Both the position numbers and the translations under genes were made by a program. Of a DNA stretch of 64,000 nucleotides, positions 37,701-50,900 are shown one piece after another. The stretch comes from Apostichopus japonicus (lineage: Eukaryota > Echinodermata > Holothuroidea > Aspidochirotida > Stichopodidae), in assembly GCF_037975245.1 (NCBI RefSeq), contig NC_092568.1, forward strand, positions 17,691,001-17,755,000. Reading direction: 5' to 3'. The notes below the pieces were generated by a model, which did not search any database, was not told the origin of the DNA, and was given only the letters and a program-made list of their open reading frames with translations. Position 1 is the stretch's first letter; every line of letters starts with the position of its first letter.

Positions 37701-40700
37701 GAACTTTAGAAGCGTTTCCTTTTAAATTTCCAAGTAGCTACTGAACCACAACACTGTCTAAAATACATGTCCGTGCTCTTAACAAAAAAAAACCATCCAT
37801 CCCATCACCTGGTATGCAGGCTGAGTGACCACATGTACAGTATGCTGTACAAAAATGTTATCAACAGACTATACATGAGCGTAGTGGGCATTATTAGTGG
37901 GTACCCAATACCCATCAATCACATCTTTTTGAGACACGTTTTGGTACACATGATAACCGAAGGTCTATGGTTTTCCTTCTCTAGTTTCTCCCACCCTACA
38001 CTTCCTTCCACCTTCTCTTCCTATTCCTTATTTGCACATAATAAGATGCAACTGCACATCTTAATGCAGTTTTAACTTATTTCATCCAGTAGATTGGATA
38101 TACATGGAAACACTTATAAGTTCTTCACCACCGTCCTAAGCAAACAGCATATTTGCACATCAATTGCCAGAGAAACATGACACAGAAACATGGTTACTAC
38201 TCCAGACACAATTACACAATGCAAATAGAGGCACCAATTTGCCACCAAATACAGCTGCATACAACAACCTCATCTGGTTTTTCCCACTCCTAACCTTCCA
38301 AAAAACTCCCCCTCCCCCCAAAGAACCATGACACACAAACAGCATACTACTCAAGTATAATTACATTTGAAATTTCTACTTAGCTGTTGAATACTTGAAT
38401 GTAAAACCAGTTTTATTTTGCAAACATTTACTTATATATCCAACATTCCTCCATTCTGATATGTAAATGTATAGTGGTCATGGCCTACGGTAATGTGATA
38501 CTTGACCTATTAAAGCAACGTGTGCACTTATCGGCCACATGTCCCTTTATAGAATATGATTTTATGGGCAAGAATGTTTTTGAGCATGAAATGGAGCTGG
38601 AGTGGGCACAAAAATTGCAGAGACCATGATTGGCACATAAATCTAAAACTTTGTTAACACAACTTAAAATGTCTCATACAGTGTTTCATAAGCAGTGGAA
38701 AATGTTGAGGAGTAACGTTATTAACCCAATTAAAGAAAACACAAGAGGTTACTAATTGGGTATCAGAAAGGACTTTTGTGTTGAGGATATAATAATACAT
38801 TCACTACATTCACAACAAACTTTTAAAGCAAAGATGGATTTTTCAATTTCCATTGACATGTTTTCATTGATTTGGGGGGGGGGGGGAAGCAGGGGGAGAG
38901 CATAAGATGTGACATTACAAAGACTGTAAGGAGGACAGGAAGTGTCAAGCTTCAACTCTTACCTTTCTTGATATCATCCCTGTCGTTATTTTGACTTGGT
39001 GTCAACTTGCGTTGCTGGTCCATTCCTGGTGGTGGTATATCCCTTCTTGCACTTCTTCCTTCAAAGGGTGGTCTAGGGGGCCCTCTATCTCCCCTCATAA
39101 CTTGTTGTGGGGGTACCCTGGCAGACATGAGTGGAGGCGGCCCTCTCATTCGGAATGATTGCGCCCTCGGGGGCGGCACTCCGTAGTCCGGTTGTGAATT
39201 AAACCCTGGCTGGGACACAGGAGGAGGACGGCTGAACTGCGGCGGCTGGGGTGGTCCACCTCTAAAGTTTCTCTCAAATAATGGCTGTGGAGGTGGGGGG
39301 CCTCTATTGTCAAATGGGGGTCGCATCCTGTTAGGAGGGCCTTCAAATGGGAGAGAAGGTGGTCCTCTGTCTAGGGGTGGTGGCCGGTCTCGCTGGTCAT
39401 CCTGATGCATTGAAACAGGTGGGGGAGGTCCAGGTATAGGAGGCGGCCCAGGAGGAGGAAGACTGACAGTGGGTGGGCCCGATGTGACGTCCATCAGGGG
39501 CACAATTGGTGGCGGTGGTGCTCCTGGAGCCATTGTGGAACTCGGCAGTGGCTGTTGCGCCATTAACCCAGGAGGTGGAGGAGGAGGAGGTACAGGTAAA
39601 GAGATGCCTGGAGGCATGGATGAGGGCACAGGCTGAGAATCAGCTGGTTGAAGAAGAGGAGGCATGGGGACACTCTGATTGACCTGAGGCACAGCTTGAA
39701 CAGGAGGAGGAGGATGTAGCAGCGGTGGTGGCCCACGGGCTGGTAGTGGCTGCACAACTTGTCCAGGTGCACCAAATGGCACTGCAAGTAGAGAAAGATA
39801 TGCACTAAAGTGATGATCTTGCATAAAAAATCATCAAAAGTTGCAGTACTTGGAGAGGTTCGGTGAAAATGATGGACAGAACCCAACGAGATGCTTTAAA
39901 TTAAAGTTTTGGATGAAAACTAAGCCTTGTGTCAATCAAAATCAGATTTAATACACACTCAACGTTACAGATGAAGACAAAGATTTACATAAATATGTGG
40001 GACTTCCTCATGACAATTAGCATTTTTTGCCAACAGCAACTCCACTCACATGCTTACCACCCCTACACCCCCAACCCTCACCCCACTTTCCCACAGTCTT
40101 TCTGCAGCAACAAATTAAACACACTATACATTTGCAGGAGAAACAAATAACAATACCGATTCAAAAAGAGCAGAGATCTCAATATTACGCAGATTTGCCA
40201 TACGACAAGAGCAATGAGAGTTACAAGCATAAACCAATCAAATCACACATTACCTGGCGGAGGAGGTGGCATGGGTACATTAGCTGGCAACGACTGCTTT
40301 GCTATCTCTTGGATAGCCAACTGCTGATGCCGAAGAAGTTCTTCATCATTCGGTCCATCCCTCTCTGGACGACTACTGGAGCCCATGAGTTGCTGCCAAT
40401 TGAAGCAAACATGTGAGTCAACTTTATAAAAGGTGGGTACATGGCATTTATTGCCTTACCATTCCTACAGTGATTGTCTTGTTTAATTTCATTTCAGTTC
40501 ACTTAAAAATGTTCTAAACCTACACAATTTTTTCCCACACAATATTCTAAGTTGATAAGATAAGATACTTTATTAAGGGTACCATCAAAAGTTTGAGGTG
40601 TCATATTTATCGAATGAAACATAACGCAACATTTTGTACAACTTGAGCAACCACAAAGGGGACATTGATTATATCACCATTCAGAAGCATGGGACAGACA

Positions 40701-43700
40701 ATTACTAAAACAACCTAAATGGAAAAACTTACTTTTAAAATTCCATATCTTCACAATACAAAATGCTATGAGGATGTGGTTCTTGCCTAAAGATTCAGAA
40801 AACCTCAGCCACCAGAAAAACATTTTAGTGCAAAATGCTATGTGTACTTGACTCAATAATAGTAGGGCAACAAACTACTTCAACAAAAAGACCCAAAACA
40901 TAGTTCACGGACGGCCAAACACTTACATTTCTGCTACAGCCATTCTCTGAGCATTGTTTTGTGTACTGTATATTTTCAATTTTTTGTTTTTGATGTCTCC
41001 CACTGTATATGACCGGGAAGCAATTTCAAGCGTGTACCTATGAAAACACTATTGGGATTTTTTGGCTTTTGATATCTAAGTGAAAAGTTGAGGTACTACA
41101 GATGCCCTCTAAACCACTGGAAGGTCAAATGAAATACCTCACCTCTGCCTGAGGCTTTTCAATCATTGGCTGTTGTTGTTGGATGACACTGCTATGCATC
41201 ATCTCATCCAGATTTGGTGGGGGAGGCACTGGAGGTGCAGGAGGCAGGGAGACCATGCTCTGCTCTCTTAGTTCCTCGACTGCCAACATCTGCTGCTGTT
41301 GAAGAACTTTCTGCATCTTCTCTTCCTCCATACGTTTCTGGTCCTCTTGCCTTTTCTGGATGACATGCTGCTGTTGCTGAAAGATTCTCTGTTTTTCCCT
41401 TTCTATCATCTCTTCTTGCACCAGTAACTGTTCAGGGGACATGGGCGGAGGTGAGGGTATCTCCATGTGAAGAAGTGGAGGTGGTCCAGACATTCCCTGA
41501 TCAGCCTGCAGAATCTGCCATGAAAAAAAATGGGAGCAAACTTGGTTTACTCTATATACAGCCACCAGTGAAATATTAAAATAATGTCATTTAAAGAGGA
41601 TCATATTTGTCAGTTTAAAGCAGGTTAAAATGCTATCGTGACACGGGCAAGAATATCCATAAGTCGAGGGAAACCTTTAGTAACATTCGCAGGCAGCCGT
41701 TAGGATTTGAAATCACGATACAATCTTCAAGCACTTACCTGAGCTGGTGTTGGTGGCAAATTTGGAGGGCCACCATCCTGCTCCTGGGCTGCTGCTTCTG
41801 GAAGGAGGTAAATAGATAAAATTAGGCATCAACTAAGAAACAACAGAGTAAATCACTCTAGATGAGCAAGATATACTTCGAAATCCAAATAAAGTACAAT
41901 AATGAAAAAAATTGACACTATAAGATTGTCAAATTAAACTGATCATATTTTACAATAACTGTTGGGGGAAATTAAAAAAGTAGGTCAAAAGAGTTTTGAA
42001 TAACTTCCAGAGTTTGTTTTAAGAGATTCTTTCCACAACAAAAACTTTGTTGGGTAAACAATTTAACATGAAAAATGAAGTTATCTGCCTCCCACCCCAA
42101 AAACTGTCAAATTTATTGACAGCAGTGCTCCTGTTTGACTGGAAAATCGGTAGTACAGTTAAGGCTACAAAGAACATACCTTCTTCTTGTTCCAAGTAGT
42201 AAATTCTCACTTTCTCAATTAGTTCGGCTTTTCTACCTGGAGAAATAACAATTTATCAAAAATAGAACTGGTTACTGGTTAACACTTTGCTTTACATCCT
42301 TAGTGATTAATAGCTAAAATTAAGTTTACTATCCCATTTAGCATTAATGAATGACAAAAAAAAGCTTTGTTCCCTTAACCAGAATACTCCCATAATCCCT
42401 CTCCCCTCATTTTGGTCGTATTTGTGTGCTTATATAGGTATTTGTAACTCAATACAGCCGAATCAGTGTCACTCATTGAAGTACAATGCCCCATAATGCG
42501 TGCAACAACGATGGCAATACTGATAACACTACTGCTGCGATATTTATCGAAGTATCCCTAGGCCTTCATGTAGCCTTCACCTAAGTAACACATTGCAGAA
42601 GTTCCTAGGCCTAATGTGAGGAATTAACTTGTCAATGAGTAAAAATTGCTACAATTCATTTTACCAAATGGTTGCTCTGACTACTAGTACTATTACTACT
42701 AGTACTACACTTTGTAAATATAATAACGGAATCTGCATGTGCAGATAACACTAACTAGTATGACAGGTTAGAGGGTGTGAAGACTCGCCAGAAAGAAACG
42801 TCTAATGCCGGTAATTTAACCTAGTTTCGTATGGGGTGTAACAGAAGTGTTAAACACCACCATCGATCCCAGAAAATACACACACAGCTTGCTACCGTTG
42901 GTAATGAAACACTAGACACTAGTGTTCAGTCAGTACATACAGCTGCGGTCAATACCCACAGCACAGTAAACAAACGATATAGCGAAAGATAACAATTAAG
43001 GTATCATGTTTCATTACTGTCTACATTTTGTAGCAACACAAACAAAAGGTCACTTGCAAGCAACAGAAAGTTAACTTTTTCAGATGGCTGCACGCGGTTT
43101 GGGGCGAGTCTTCAATGCCTTTAACAAGTCAGTAGCACTTTACTTGGATTACTTGCAGCAAACTTGGACCCATCTTCAACGGTTTCAGTTGTTTTCCGCA
43201 TACGTTACTTTCCGCTGATTACTTTCCGCTGAAAAAATTCTTCTGCGGAAAACACCTATTTTTCACTTACCTGTACACTATATTTTCCGCAATTTTGAGA
43301 TACCAAATTCAGGCAGGATGATTAAAATAACATGAGAAAGTATCAAAGAACGTCGATCAAGGATGGTTAGACTGAGTTCATGTCAGAAAAGTTAAGCTGC
43401 ATATAATTTAGAGGAGGCTTGGGGTGTTTGTAATTACGAATTATTAAAGAAGCATATATACTAGGGCAAAGGGACGCCCGCATTATGAAGGATTGAGTTT
43501 CTAATTAAGTATTAAAAATTCGGCCCGCGTAATGATGGTTTAAAAAAAAGGTGTAAAAGGCGGTATCTTTGATTTTCGCTGGAAATAAAATGGCTGTATA
43601 AGTAAGCCTTACAGCCTAAGCTACAAGTACAACCTTAGCTACTGTATCCTACATCTAGTCTCGAAGCTACATTTTATCCTGTTACAGTCAAATCCTATCT

Positions 43701-44245
43701 TCTCCATCTTCCTAAATCCTTCCATGTGCCTTATCAATTCAGTAAGTTATTCTGTTTCTCCAAAAAAAAACGTTACTTTCCGCTGAAAAAAACGTTGTTT
43801 TCCGCTGACAAATTTGTTTGCGGAAAACACCGTTTTGTTTCAGCGGAAAGTAACGTGTGCGGAAAACAACGGTACCCATCTTCAACCAACTGCCATATGT
43901 AAGGTCATGCTATTCAAATGCAGCCAGACGGACAGGCTCATGCAAATAACGTGACATTAGTATATCAATTCACTATCTAACAGTTAGGGACAAAGTTAAT
44001 TGTTATTCTAAATTCACTCTTTGGTGCTTCATGATAACGCTTTTGTACATACACCCGTTGCCTAACGTTTCGTCAACACGAAAAGATTGTAACACTAGGC
44101 TAAGCCTCAGGTAAGCTTGTTTACTTCTCTTGATCATATGAATTTAGCAAGTTCACTAACCAGATGTTGAAATTCCAAGCTTGGAAAGCTTTGCACGAAG
44201 CTCCACTACCTTGAGCTTTTCTAGCTCTACCACCGTTGGAATCAT
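25782..44245 (-). CDS. SF3B2: SF3B2 (SAP145), splicing factor 3b subunit 2, 21 exons
   Basis: The exons, from 5' to 3' on the minus strand, are 44245-44161, 42236-42180, 41797-41739, 41514-41143, 40392-40254, 39781-38963, 37654-37556, 36647-36487, 36257-36030, 35050-34928, 33976-33824, 33587-33435, 32915-32815, 32287-32149, 31399-31292, 30498-30391, 29623-29472, 28728-28518, 27656-27562, 26991-26904 and 25850-25782. They total 3519 nt in one frame: 1172 residues against about 895 in human. The protein is part of the U2 snRNP SF3b complex and acts in the nucleus at the intron branch site. Domains: SAP (residues about 8-45, VVELRAKLSKLGIS); Gln-rich coiled coil (80-160); proline-rich region (160-510); acidic/lysine-rich stretches (545-715); CUS1/DUF382 core (about 715-845, MNRLSVAELKQLVNRPDVVE and HWCFKRKYLQGKRG); PSP domain (about 880-935, PPPWLIAMQRYGPPPSYP). 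The C-terminus KKYKEFKF is as in the family. The main oddity is the 819-nt proline-rich exon 6. Confidence 0.97.
35534..35912. repeat. ~55-bp minisatellite, 7 copies, SF3B2 intron 9
   Basis: Units read GAGCCCATCAAAACAACTTC, then CTCTCAGTATATGAACATAT, then TAAATGATG, with 52-57 bp spacing and small indels. The array lies between exons 9 and 10 of SF3B2. There are no unique spacers, so it is not a CRISPR-type array. Confidence 0.92.
37475..37520. repeat. 22-bp direct duplication
   Basis: TTAGGGGATTAATACACAAT followed by TC occurs twice in immediate succession, just downstream of the exon 7 donor of SF3B2 (in the intron). Confidence 0.85.
40551..40600 (-). repeat. Short LINE-tail-like repeat in SF3B2 intron 4
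   Basis: GATAAGATAAGATACTTTAT reads on the minus strand as a (CTTAT)n tail of the kind left by truncated LINE copies. It is very short and could be chance. Confidence 0.25.
43168..43886. mobile_element. Foldback element in SF3B2 intron 1 with 13-bp direct repeats
   Basis: The direct repeat ACCCATCTTCAAC occurs at 43168-43180 and 43874-43886. Just inside, the left arm has GTTGTTTTCCGCATACGTTA followed by CTTTCCGCTG; the right arm, on the minus strand, has GTTGTTTTCCGCACACGTTA followed by CTTTCCGCTG. The word TTTTCCGC or its inverse GCGGAAAA recurs many times in both ends. The right end (43770-43860) is itself a hairpin, CGTTACTTTCCGCTGAAA against TTTCAGCGGAAAGTAACG. No ORF. I cannot assign a superfamily; a 13-bp duplication is unusual. 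Confidence 0.8.
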
Positions 44246-47149
44246 TTTCGCTGTCAATTTTTGGCGACCGGATTATAGCTCTGTTTGCGTTCGCTATTGC
44301 ATCTCCATTGTATACATACTATATACTGCTCAAAAAGCTTGCATGCAAGACACGGACACCGTACCATGCAATAGGCATTACTTGATTCACGTTGCGGTAA
44401 CGTTCTTGTATTCTATGGGACGCCAATGGTAATAAACGATGTTATGGTGGTAAGATTTTTGTTACTTGTCATCTACCCAAACGCTAACACTATTTATCGT
44501 ATGCAATAATCCTTCCTCCCGTCTTCAGACTCACATAAAATAGTTCAGTAATTATAGAACAATTCAGTGCGTAGTTACATTCTGGTGTGATAAGGCTAAG
44601 TTATTATAGCTTCATAATTCGCAAGTCTATTCTGTGAAGAACTAAGTTGTTTGCTTGATGAATAGAAAACTTACGAAACGGCTTGAATTCATTTTATTTG
44701 ACATGATTTTTGGTGAAGAAAACATCCCTTAATTAACAATGGCAGTGTTGTTGAATCTACTCAATGACCTGGACTCGACGGACTTTATTGAGACACATTT
44801 TTTCTTGACTTGTGACTTCGGATTTGATATGGCAGTTAAATAAACTGTGAGTTGCCTTGTCGATAAAATTAATTTTGACCCTTGATTTGAATAATTAACT
44901 TCTTGACATTATAAAAGTAGACGCTACCAATTTTTATATGAATGGACAGAAATACTATGTGCGATGAAAACAAACAATTAGTTTTTTTTCCCGTAGACTC
45001 ATGTCGTTTACTATTGATCTTTATACCGTCTGGGAACCCTTGGGAACCAATTATGTTTATGTTGAGATAAGAAGATATTGCAACTGATGATCGATATTGC
45101 ATTGCAGGATATGTTTTGATGGTTTATTATTATTAACTTTTATAATAAATATCAACGATTAACATTATTATATCTTCTTTGTTTTTTGGGGGTGGGTGGA
45201 AAGGGGGGGGGGCATGAATTAACTACCGGTATGCAGATCTTGTAGTGAGACATATAGTTATGTTGAGTTCAGGCAATACTGTTTTAATGAAGGTGTATTA
45301 GTATTGGTTAGGTAGCTCCCCTGGTGATATATACATGCTATTTAAAGTTACTATTACTGTCGTCATTCATGATAATCTGAATATTGTATTGTCATGTGTC
45401 ATAATTTCACTATAATTATTGTCAGAGTGTAATATATGCAATGCGATAGAGAGAGAAAAAAGTGCCTGTTTTACAATGAAGTTCAGTTGCTGTCAAATCC
45501 ACTAACGGGTTATTGCTTTGCTGCATATACTAGCTTCATGACACTATAGCTGATGTTGACTGCCAGTGCACGTCATCATGAGAAACAACTTTACTTCACA
45601 AAATTTCGCGTCATTGACCTTAGGCTATTATATATGAATTTTAACTTGCCTTAAAAATTAAAACAAATGAATTGTTACAGGACTTGTCATGACGCCTATT
45701 GACGTGGTTACAAGTTTGTAACACTGGGAGAAACAAACCAGTAGAACTGGAAGTTTCTACAAATAAGAGACCTTATTAGTTTGACGATTTCAGTCGGTGG
45801 GGGATCTTAACAATATTGTGCTACCACTTATGAAAGAAAATATGGCCGTCACCATGAGAATGTCGTGATACATTGTAATATTTCTTGGTCTCATTTGAGG
45901 TTTAAACTCAAGTTTGTGGAAGTATAAGGTAAAGGGACATCACAGCAGTTACATTACTAAGTTTATGGAAAGTTCGGTTTCAACTTTTTACTGTAGCTAG
46001 TGGTAGCAATGTTGGCCTGGCTGAGTCCACAGCTACTTTGTTATTGTGATACTACTTTAGAAGCAGTTTTGCGAGATAAATGGTAACTGTGAAGTTTGAT
46101 AAGGTATGCTACAGCTTGAAAGATTGGTCTACTGACTTGTTATTCGTCTGGCTACCGGGAAAATTACATGGTCCATCTCCTTATACACTGGCAGCTGGAC
46201 AAAGATGGAAGGCGCATGTTCTGAATCTAGTTAAATGCAAAATTTAGATAGCTAGAACTGGTAAATTGTCAGGCATGTGCAGATTATGATTATAAATGAA
46301 GAGAGTGGAATTTCATCACCATAATGTTTAGAAATGTGGATGTGATTGTTCATTATAATCTCATTCAAGTTGCCAAGTGTTTTTTTTTTTTGTATTTGTG
46401 GAAGTTCATTGTTATTCACCATACCGTTTCAAACTTAGCATAATGTGAATACTGATCAATAGTACTTTCTTAACAAGTGTGGAAATTGTGTTACTCTGCA
46501 CCTGCTAAGCTCTATCGTCTGATTGGTACATTCTACTGCTGGACGAATCATCCGGTTGCTGGGTGAATAGCCTTGATGACAAAGAATTGTCCAATGGAGA
46601 ATCACATTTAATGATAGATTTCCTAATAGCAAATATTTAACAGATCTATATCAATCATTAGTGCACCATATAATTCACCTCTGTACTATTCTTTTAATTC
46701 AGATTTTTTCATAAATTCTTTTGCATAGCTTGACTGAGTGTAGCCTATACTGTAGTAGGCCTAACTGCCAGTCACTGAAAATGCTTGTGTGATGAAGACC
46801 CATTTTAACCGGCGAGCATCATAAAAGTTAGAGCTACTGTCAGCTTAGGGGTTCCTTAAAGCTAAGGCAAGTCAATACCCTACAATGCAAACACATAGTT
46901 TCCACATTTTATCTGAGGAAAGGTGTGCAAGTTGCTGTGGGAGTGGCATAAGTTGATGGTGACCTCTCACTCTTGTGATTTTGATGAGTTCCTACTGTAC
47001 ATGAAAATGGTATCAAATTTAAAGGAGACACAAATCCCAACCAACTTCAGTAGTCTGTATTTTAGAGATGAAGTGTCATGAACAACTTGTACCAACATGA
47101 ACCAAACAGCTAAGAAATACAGTGTCTTATTTTAATTTTCCATCACACA
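44246..47149. promoter_or_regulatory. Divergent intergenic region between SF3B2 and MRPL11
   Basis: SF3B2 starts leftward at 44245 and MRPL11 starts rightward at 47910, so both promoters should be in or near this spacer. I saw no certain TATA box, Inr or non-coding first exon. A G-rich run is at 45186-45214 and a T run at 46380-46391. A pyrimidine-rich tract ending TTTAAAG shortly before the MRPL11 ATG could be an acceptor for a 5' UTR intron. Confidence 0.35.
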
Positions 47150-47470
47150 CTAGTTTGAAGGCTTGAACAAGTCTAAATATGAAAGAATTTCCCTTTGTAT
47201 TGTTTTTCACGCTTTATTTAAAAGTTCCAATTTTTATTTTCTCTAATGGAGATGGGTTCATATATCAAGATTCTGAAATATTGAAGCATATAACCTAATG
47301 TCAGCATTGCTTTCACTGTCAGCACTGTTTATATATAATGAATCTTCCAAATGTGAAAAGAAAAACAAACAAAGAGGATAAGGTTTCAAATCCTACTGGC
47401 ACTATAATGTCACCTACAGCCACCAAACACGACTTTAAAATTAGGATGTCTCCATAATAGAACAAGGCTT
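47150..47470. repeat. Dispersed repeat, sister of the 61.9-62.4 kb repeat
   Basis: The same ordered landmarks appear here and at 61855-62130: GGCTTGAACAAGTCTAAATA, TTTATTTTCTNTAATGGAG, ACCTAATGTCAGCATTG, TTTCACTGTCAGCACTGTT, then AAAAGAAAAAC and TCCTACTGGCACTATAATGT. The copy here is single-unit and more diverged; the CRE-like core has become TAATGTCAGC. Confidence 0.7.
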
Positions 47471-47909
47471 CAAAATTAAGTTAAAATGGCATATGTCCTG
47501 CAACTGCAGAACATCTGAAGAACTGTTGTACGCTGTTGATTATTTACCTTTCTGTGCTCAGGTTGAAGCTCAGGTAAATGACTAAATCACTGTCAAGAAT
47601 GTTATCCACATCTTTAACTATCTAAACCATCCAGACCCTTCTTTTTCAAATTTAACAATCCACCCAGGTGCTTACTTAACAGAGGACATGTCCGGGAAAA
47701 TCCGGACATGAGGTAGTGTTTACATTCTGAGTACCTAGCATTCAAGTTTAATTAAGATATGATGCTGTTCACCTTGTTACGAAACAAGTGACTACTGTTT
47801 TATACTACAGTACGATCATTGTGTGACCAAGATCAGCCAAGTTATTTTCACAACATATATCATTTAACTTTATCATCATCATTTTCTGTTTAAAGAAAAA
47901 TCATCCATC

Positions 47910-50900
47910 ATGTCAAAGGTCGCCAGAAGAGGGAAAGAAGCTGCAAAGCAAGCTGTCCAGCTCAATAACGTGATCAAGACTTACATCAAGGCTGGACGGG
48001 CGGCTCCTGGCCCACCACTCGGTCCTGTTCTTGGGCAGGTACAGTCAAAGTTTCCTTCATCAATTGTGTGATATGTGTGTATGGTGCTATATCTATTTTC
48101 TATCAAACTATAGCTGAAAATTAAAACTGAAGCAAAAGATGCAGAAGTCGATGTTACTGTGACTCAGGGGAAAGGGTCTTGACCGTTTTGTTTTTGTTCA
48201 GTCTACTACTGCCAAAATATTATGGAACACAAAACTTTGAATGCCTTGCAAGAAAATGCAGAGACAGATGCCAGAATGATATCAAATGATCACTTCAATG
48301 TTGTTGTCAAATACACTCTATTTACGGCCACCTTCTTGACCGAGGCATTTCTTGAAGTTGGTATTCTGTAATATCCCGTTATAATTGATGCTTCAAGACC
48401 CACAGGAAAGCACTTTTGAGGGACTTAAAATCAACTTTTATGGGTTTAAAGCATGCCAAAATATTGAAGCATACAAAAAAATTTAAGCATGCTAAAATTT
48501 GTCCCCAAACTTAACTCTATTGTAAGTGTGATGTATGCTTTGCAGTAATCAATGTTTTCACGTAAGCATACCTACCAATTTGGGGTTACTACACACAGTG
48601 TGAACAAAAATTGCTGGATGAGGTAACTTCTTACTTTATGTACCATTATTGTCTTTGTTTATTATGAATCAAAATTATCCTCCACTGTGCATTTCACTAT
48701 GGTGAAGATAAACATACATTGGTGGTGATTTTAGGAGAGCATGTCATGTGAACAGATTTTCACGATGTCAGCTGACCTGGGCATTCAATTCAAAGAAGGT
48801 CGGTACGATTAAAGACTGTATCGATATGGAATCGATTTAGAATGCTTTGTTTGATTGTTACTCTTTTCTTCAATCTTTGATATATATGACCAAAATATAA
48901 TGTCATTTTTACTTTGAGAACTGTAAAGAATTAGATGCATGAGAGTACATTCTAAGGAACATATCTGGACCACCTGTCCACTTTATTATGTCAAAACGAT
49001 GGCATTTGTATAATTTGTATTCATAAGTTTGTGACAATCATTGTGCTTGAAAGTTTTCACAATGACAAAAACAATGGCACATTTATCCTCCTCTTTCTTC
49101 ACTTTTTAAAACACATTTATTGAGGTGAAAATTCCAAAGATGTGAAAGACAACACAGGCAATCCTGATAGAACAAAATAGTTTTTTTTCTCAAAAAGTCA
49201 TGCGTTTTATAAAATCTTTACGTTTATTCTCCTGTTTTTCCCCTTACCAGAGAGGTATTGCTATCGGACAGTTCTGCAAGGATTTTAACGATAAGACGAA
49301 ACACATCAAGCCAGGCGTGCCACTACCTTGCAGTATATATATAAATGTAAGCGGATCTTGTTACATATGATCCATTGTTTTGTTTCCATTAAAGTTATTG
49401 GATATTGGTTTGCTCAAACTGCCATAGGGTAGATGTATCTTACTGGCTTTGATCCTTTGTCCATATGATTTAAGTTTCTTTATTACTATTACAAATTTGG
49501 TGAGCAGTACATGATGACTGAAACACATAATAGTGAACTTGTAGTCAGAACTGGCAGAAGCTGGTTCAATCTGAGGGAGAGCAGGCACAAACTTGGACAA
49601 AAAAATTAGCACATTAGCACATATTTTCTCCTTTATCTTCACTTACTTAAAAACAAGCACAACAAGGTACCCCATTTATGGAGGTGGGACTTGTAACTTT
49701 CATTTTAGGGGATTAAACCACAAAATCACCTCAAAGCCTCCCAACAGAAATTGATAGTATGTGTATTCTGTGACCATAAATTCCATATTTGAATGTTTCC
49801 AAACAAAAGGGCAGCTCTTGTTAAGTTTTCCAACAAATGGGCACTTTTAAGTTACAAAATGGCACATTTTCATTTGCAAAACAGAAAATGTCCCCTTCTT
49901 GTTGATGAAAAGGGCTATTTTTTTTTTAGGTTTACACATTGTGCGTTTGTATGTTGTTATGTTATAATAATAATATAATAATAATAATTACAAAATCTCA
50001 AGTGCTATGATGCCAATGTTTCTTGTCACTTGTATTTTGATTTGAAATAAAAAAGACTTCCTTTCGTTTATTAAAGTCTTTCATATTTTGCAGCCTGATC
50101 GTTCTTACGATATTAAATTCAACACACCACCAGTGTCATACTTTCTAAAACTTGCGGCTGGGATGCATAAGGGAGCATATCAACCCGGTAAGAACCAATT
50201 GTTTTGACCTTTGAATACTATTACAAATGAAGTCCATTATCTGGTATTGTAGCATTAAAATACATGACATCAGAAATAATCATCGTAAGAACTGTCAAAA
50301 AGTATCCTTAAAATTAAACCAGTTGCTGATGAAATAGTCTGTCTGCAATGAGAGCAAAAATATTGCTATCAAGTCCAATGGTAAACAGGAATAGTATTGT
50401 TGCAATAAAAGAGTAGTATATGTATAAAGATTGCTGGAGGCTCAACCCTAGTGGAAAATGGGAAAGCAGCTGTAAATGCATAATTGAGCTAATCGACTTG
50501 GTGGGAATGAATAGTTCAAAAGTTGATAGCAATCGAAGATAGTCTGTTATATAAAACAAAAGATTGTCAACTTAGACCGAAAAAAAAATTCAGCCGTTAA
50601 TGAAAACGTAAGTCTGCAATAAGGAAAAAAAATGTTGCTTTCAAGTCCAATCACAAACAAGGATATTGTAGTTGAATTAATATATAATGTATGTATAAAA
50701 GAGTTTGAAACCCTGGCAGAATATGGAAAAGTACAAAGTCACAAGGTAACCAAACAGAATAAAGAAACAACTAGTGAAATTTTCTACTGAAGGTGGATAA
50801 AAACATAGAAGTTTACACGAATGGGACAATGAGTCTGAAGGTTTGCGTCAGCTTCTACTGCTATAGTCAGTGGTCTGTCCTTATGTAGGGCTAGGAGAGA

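Noticed and set aside
39563-39886. 107-codon and other frames overlapping the SF3B2 proline-rich exon
   Set aside because: Shadow frames caused by the biased composition of the real exon.
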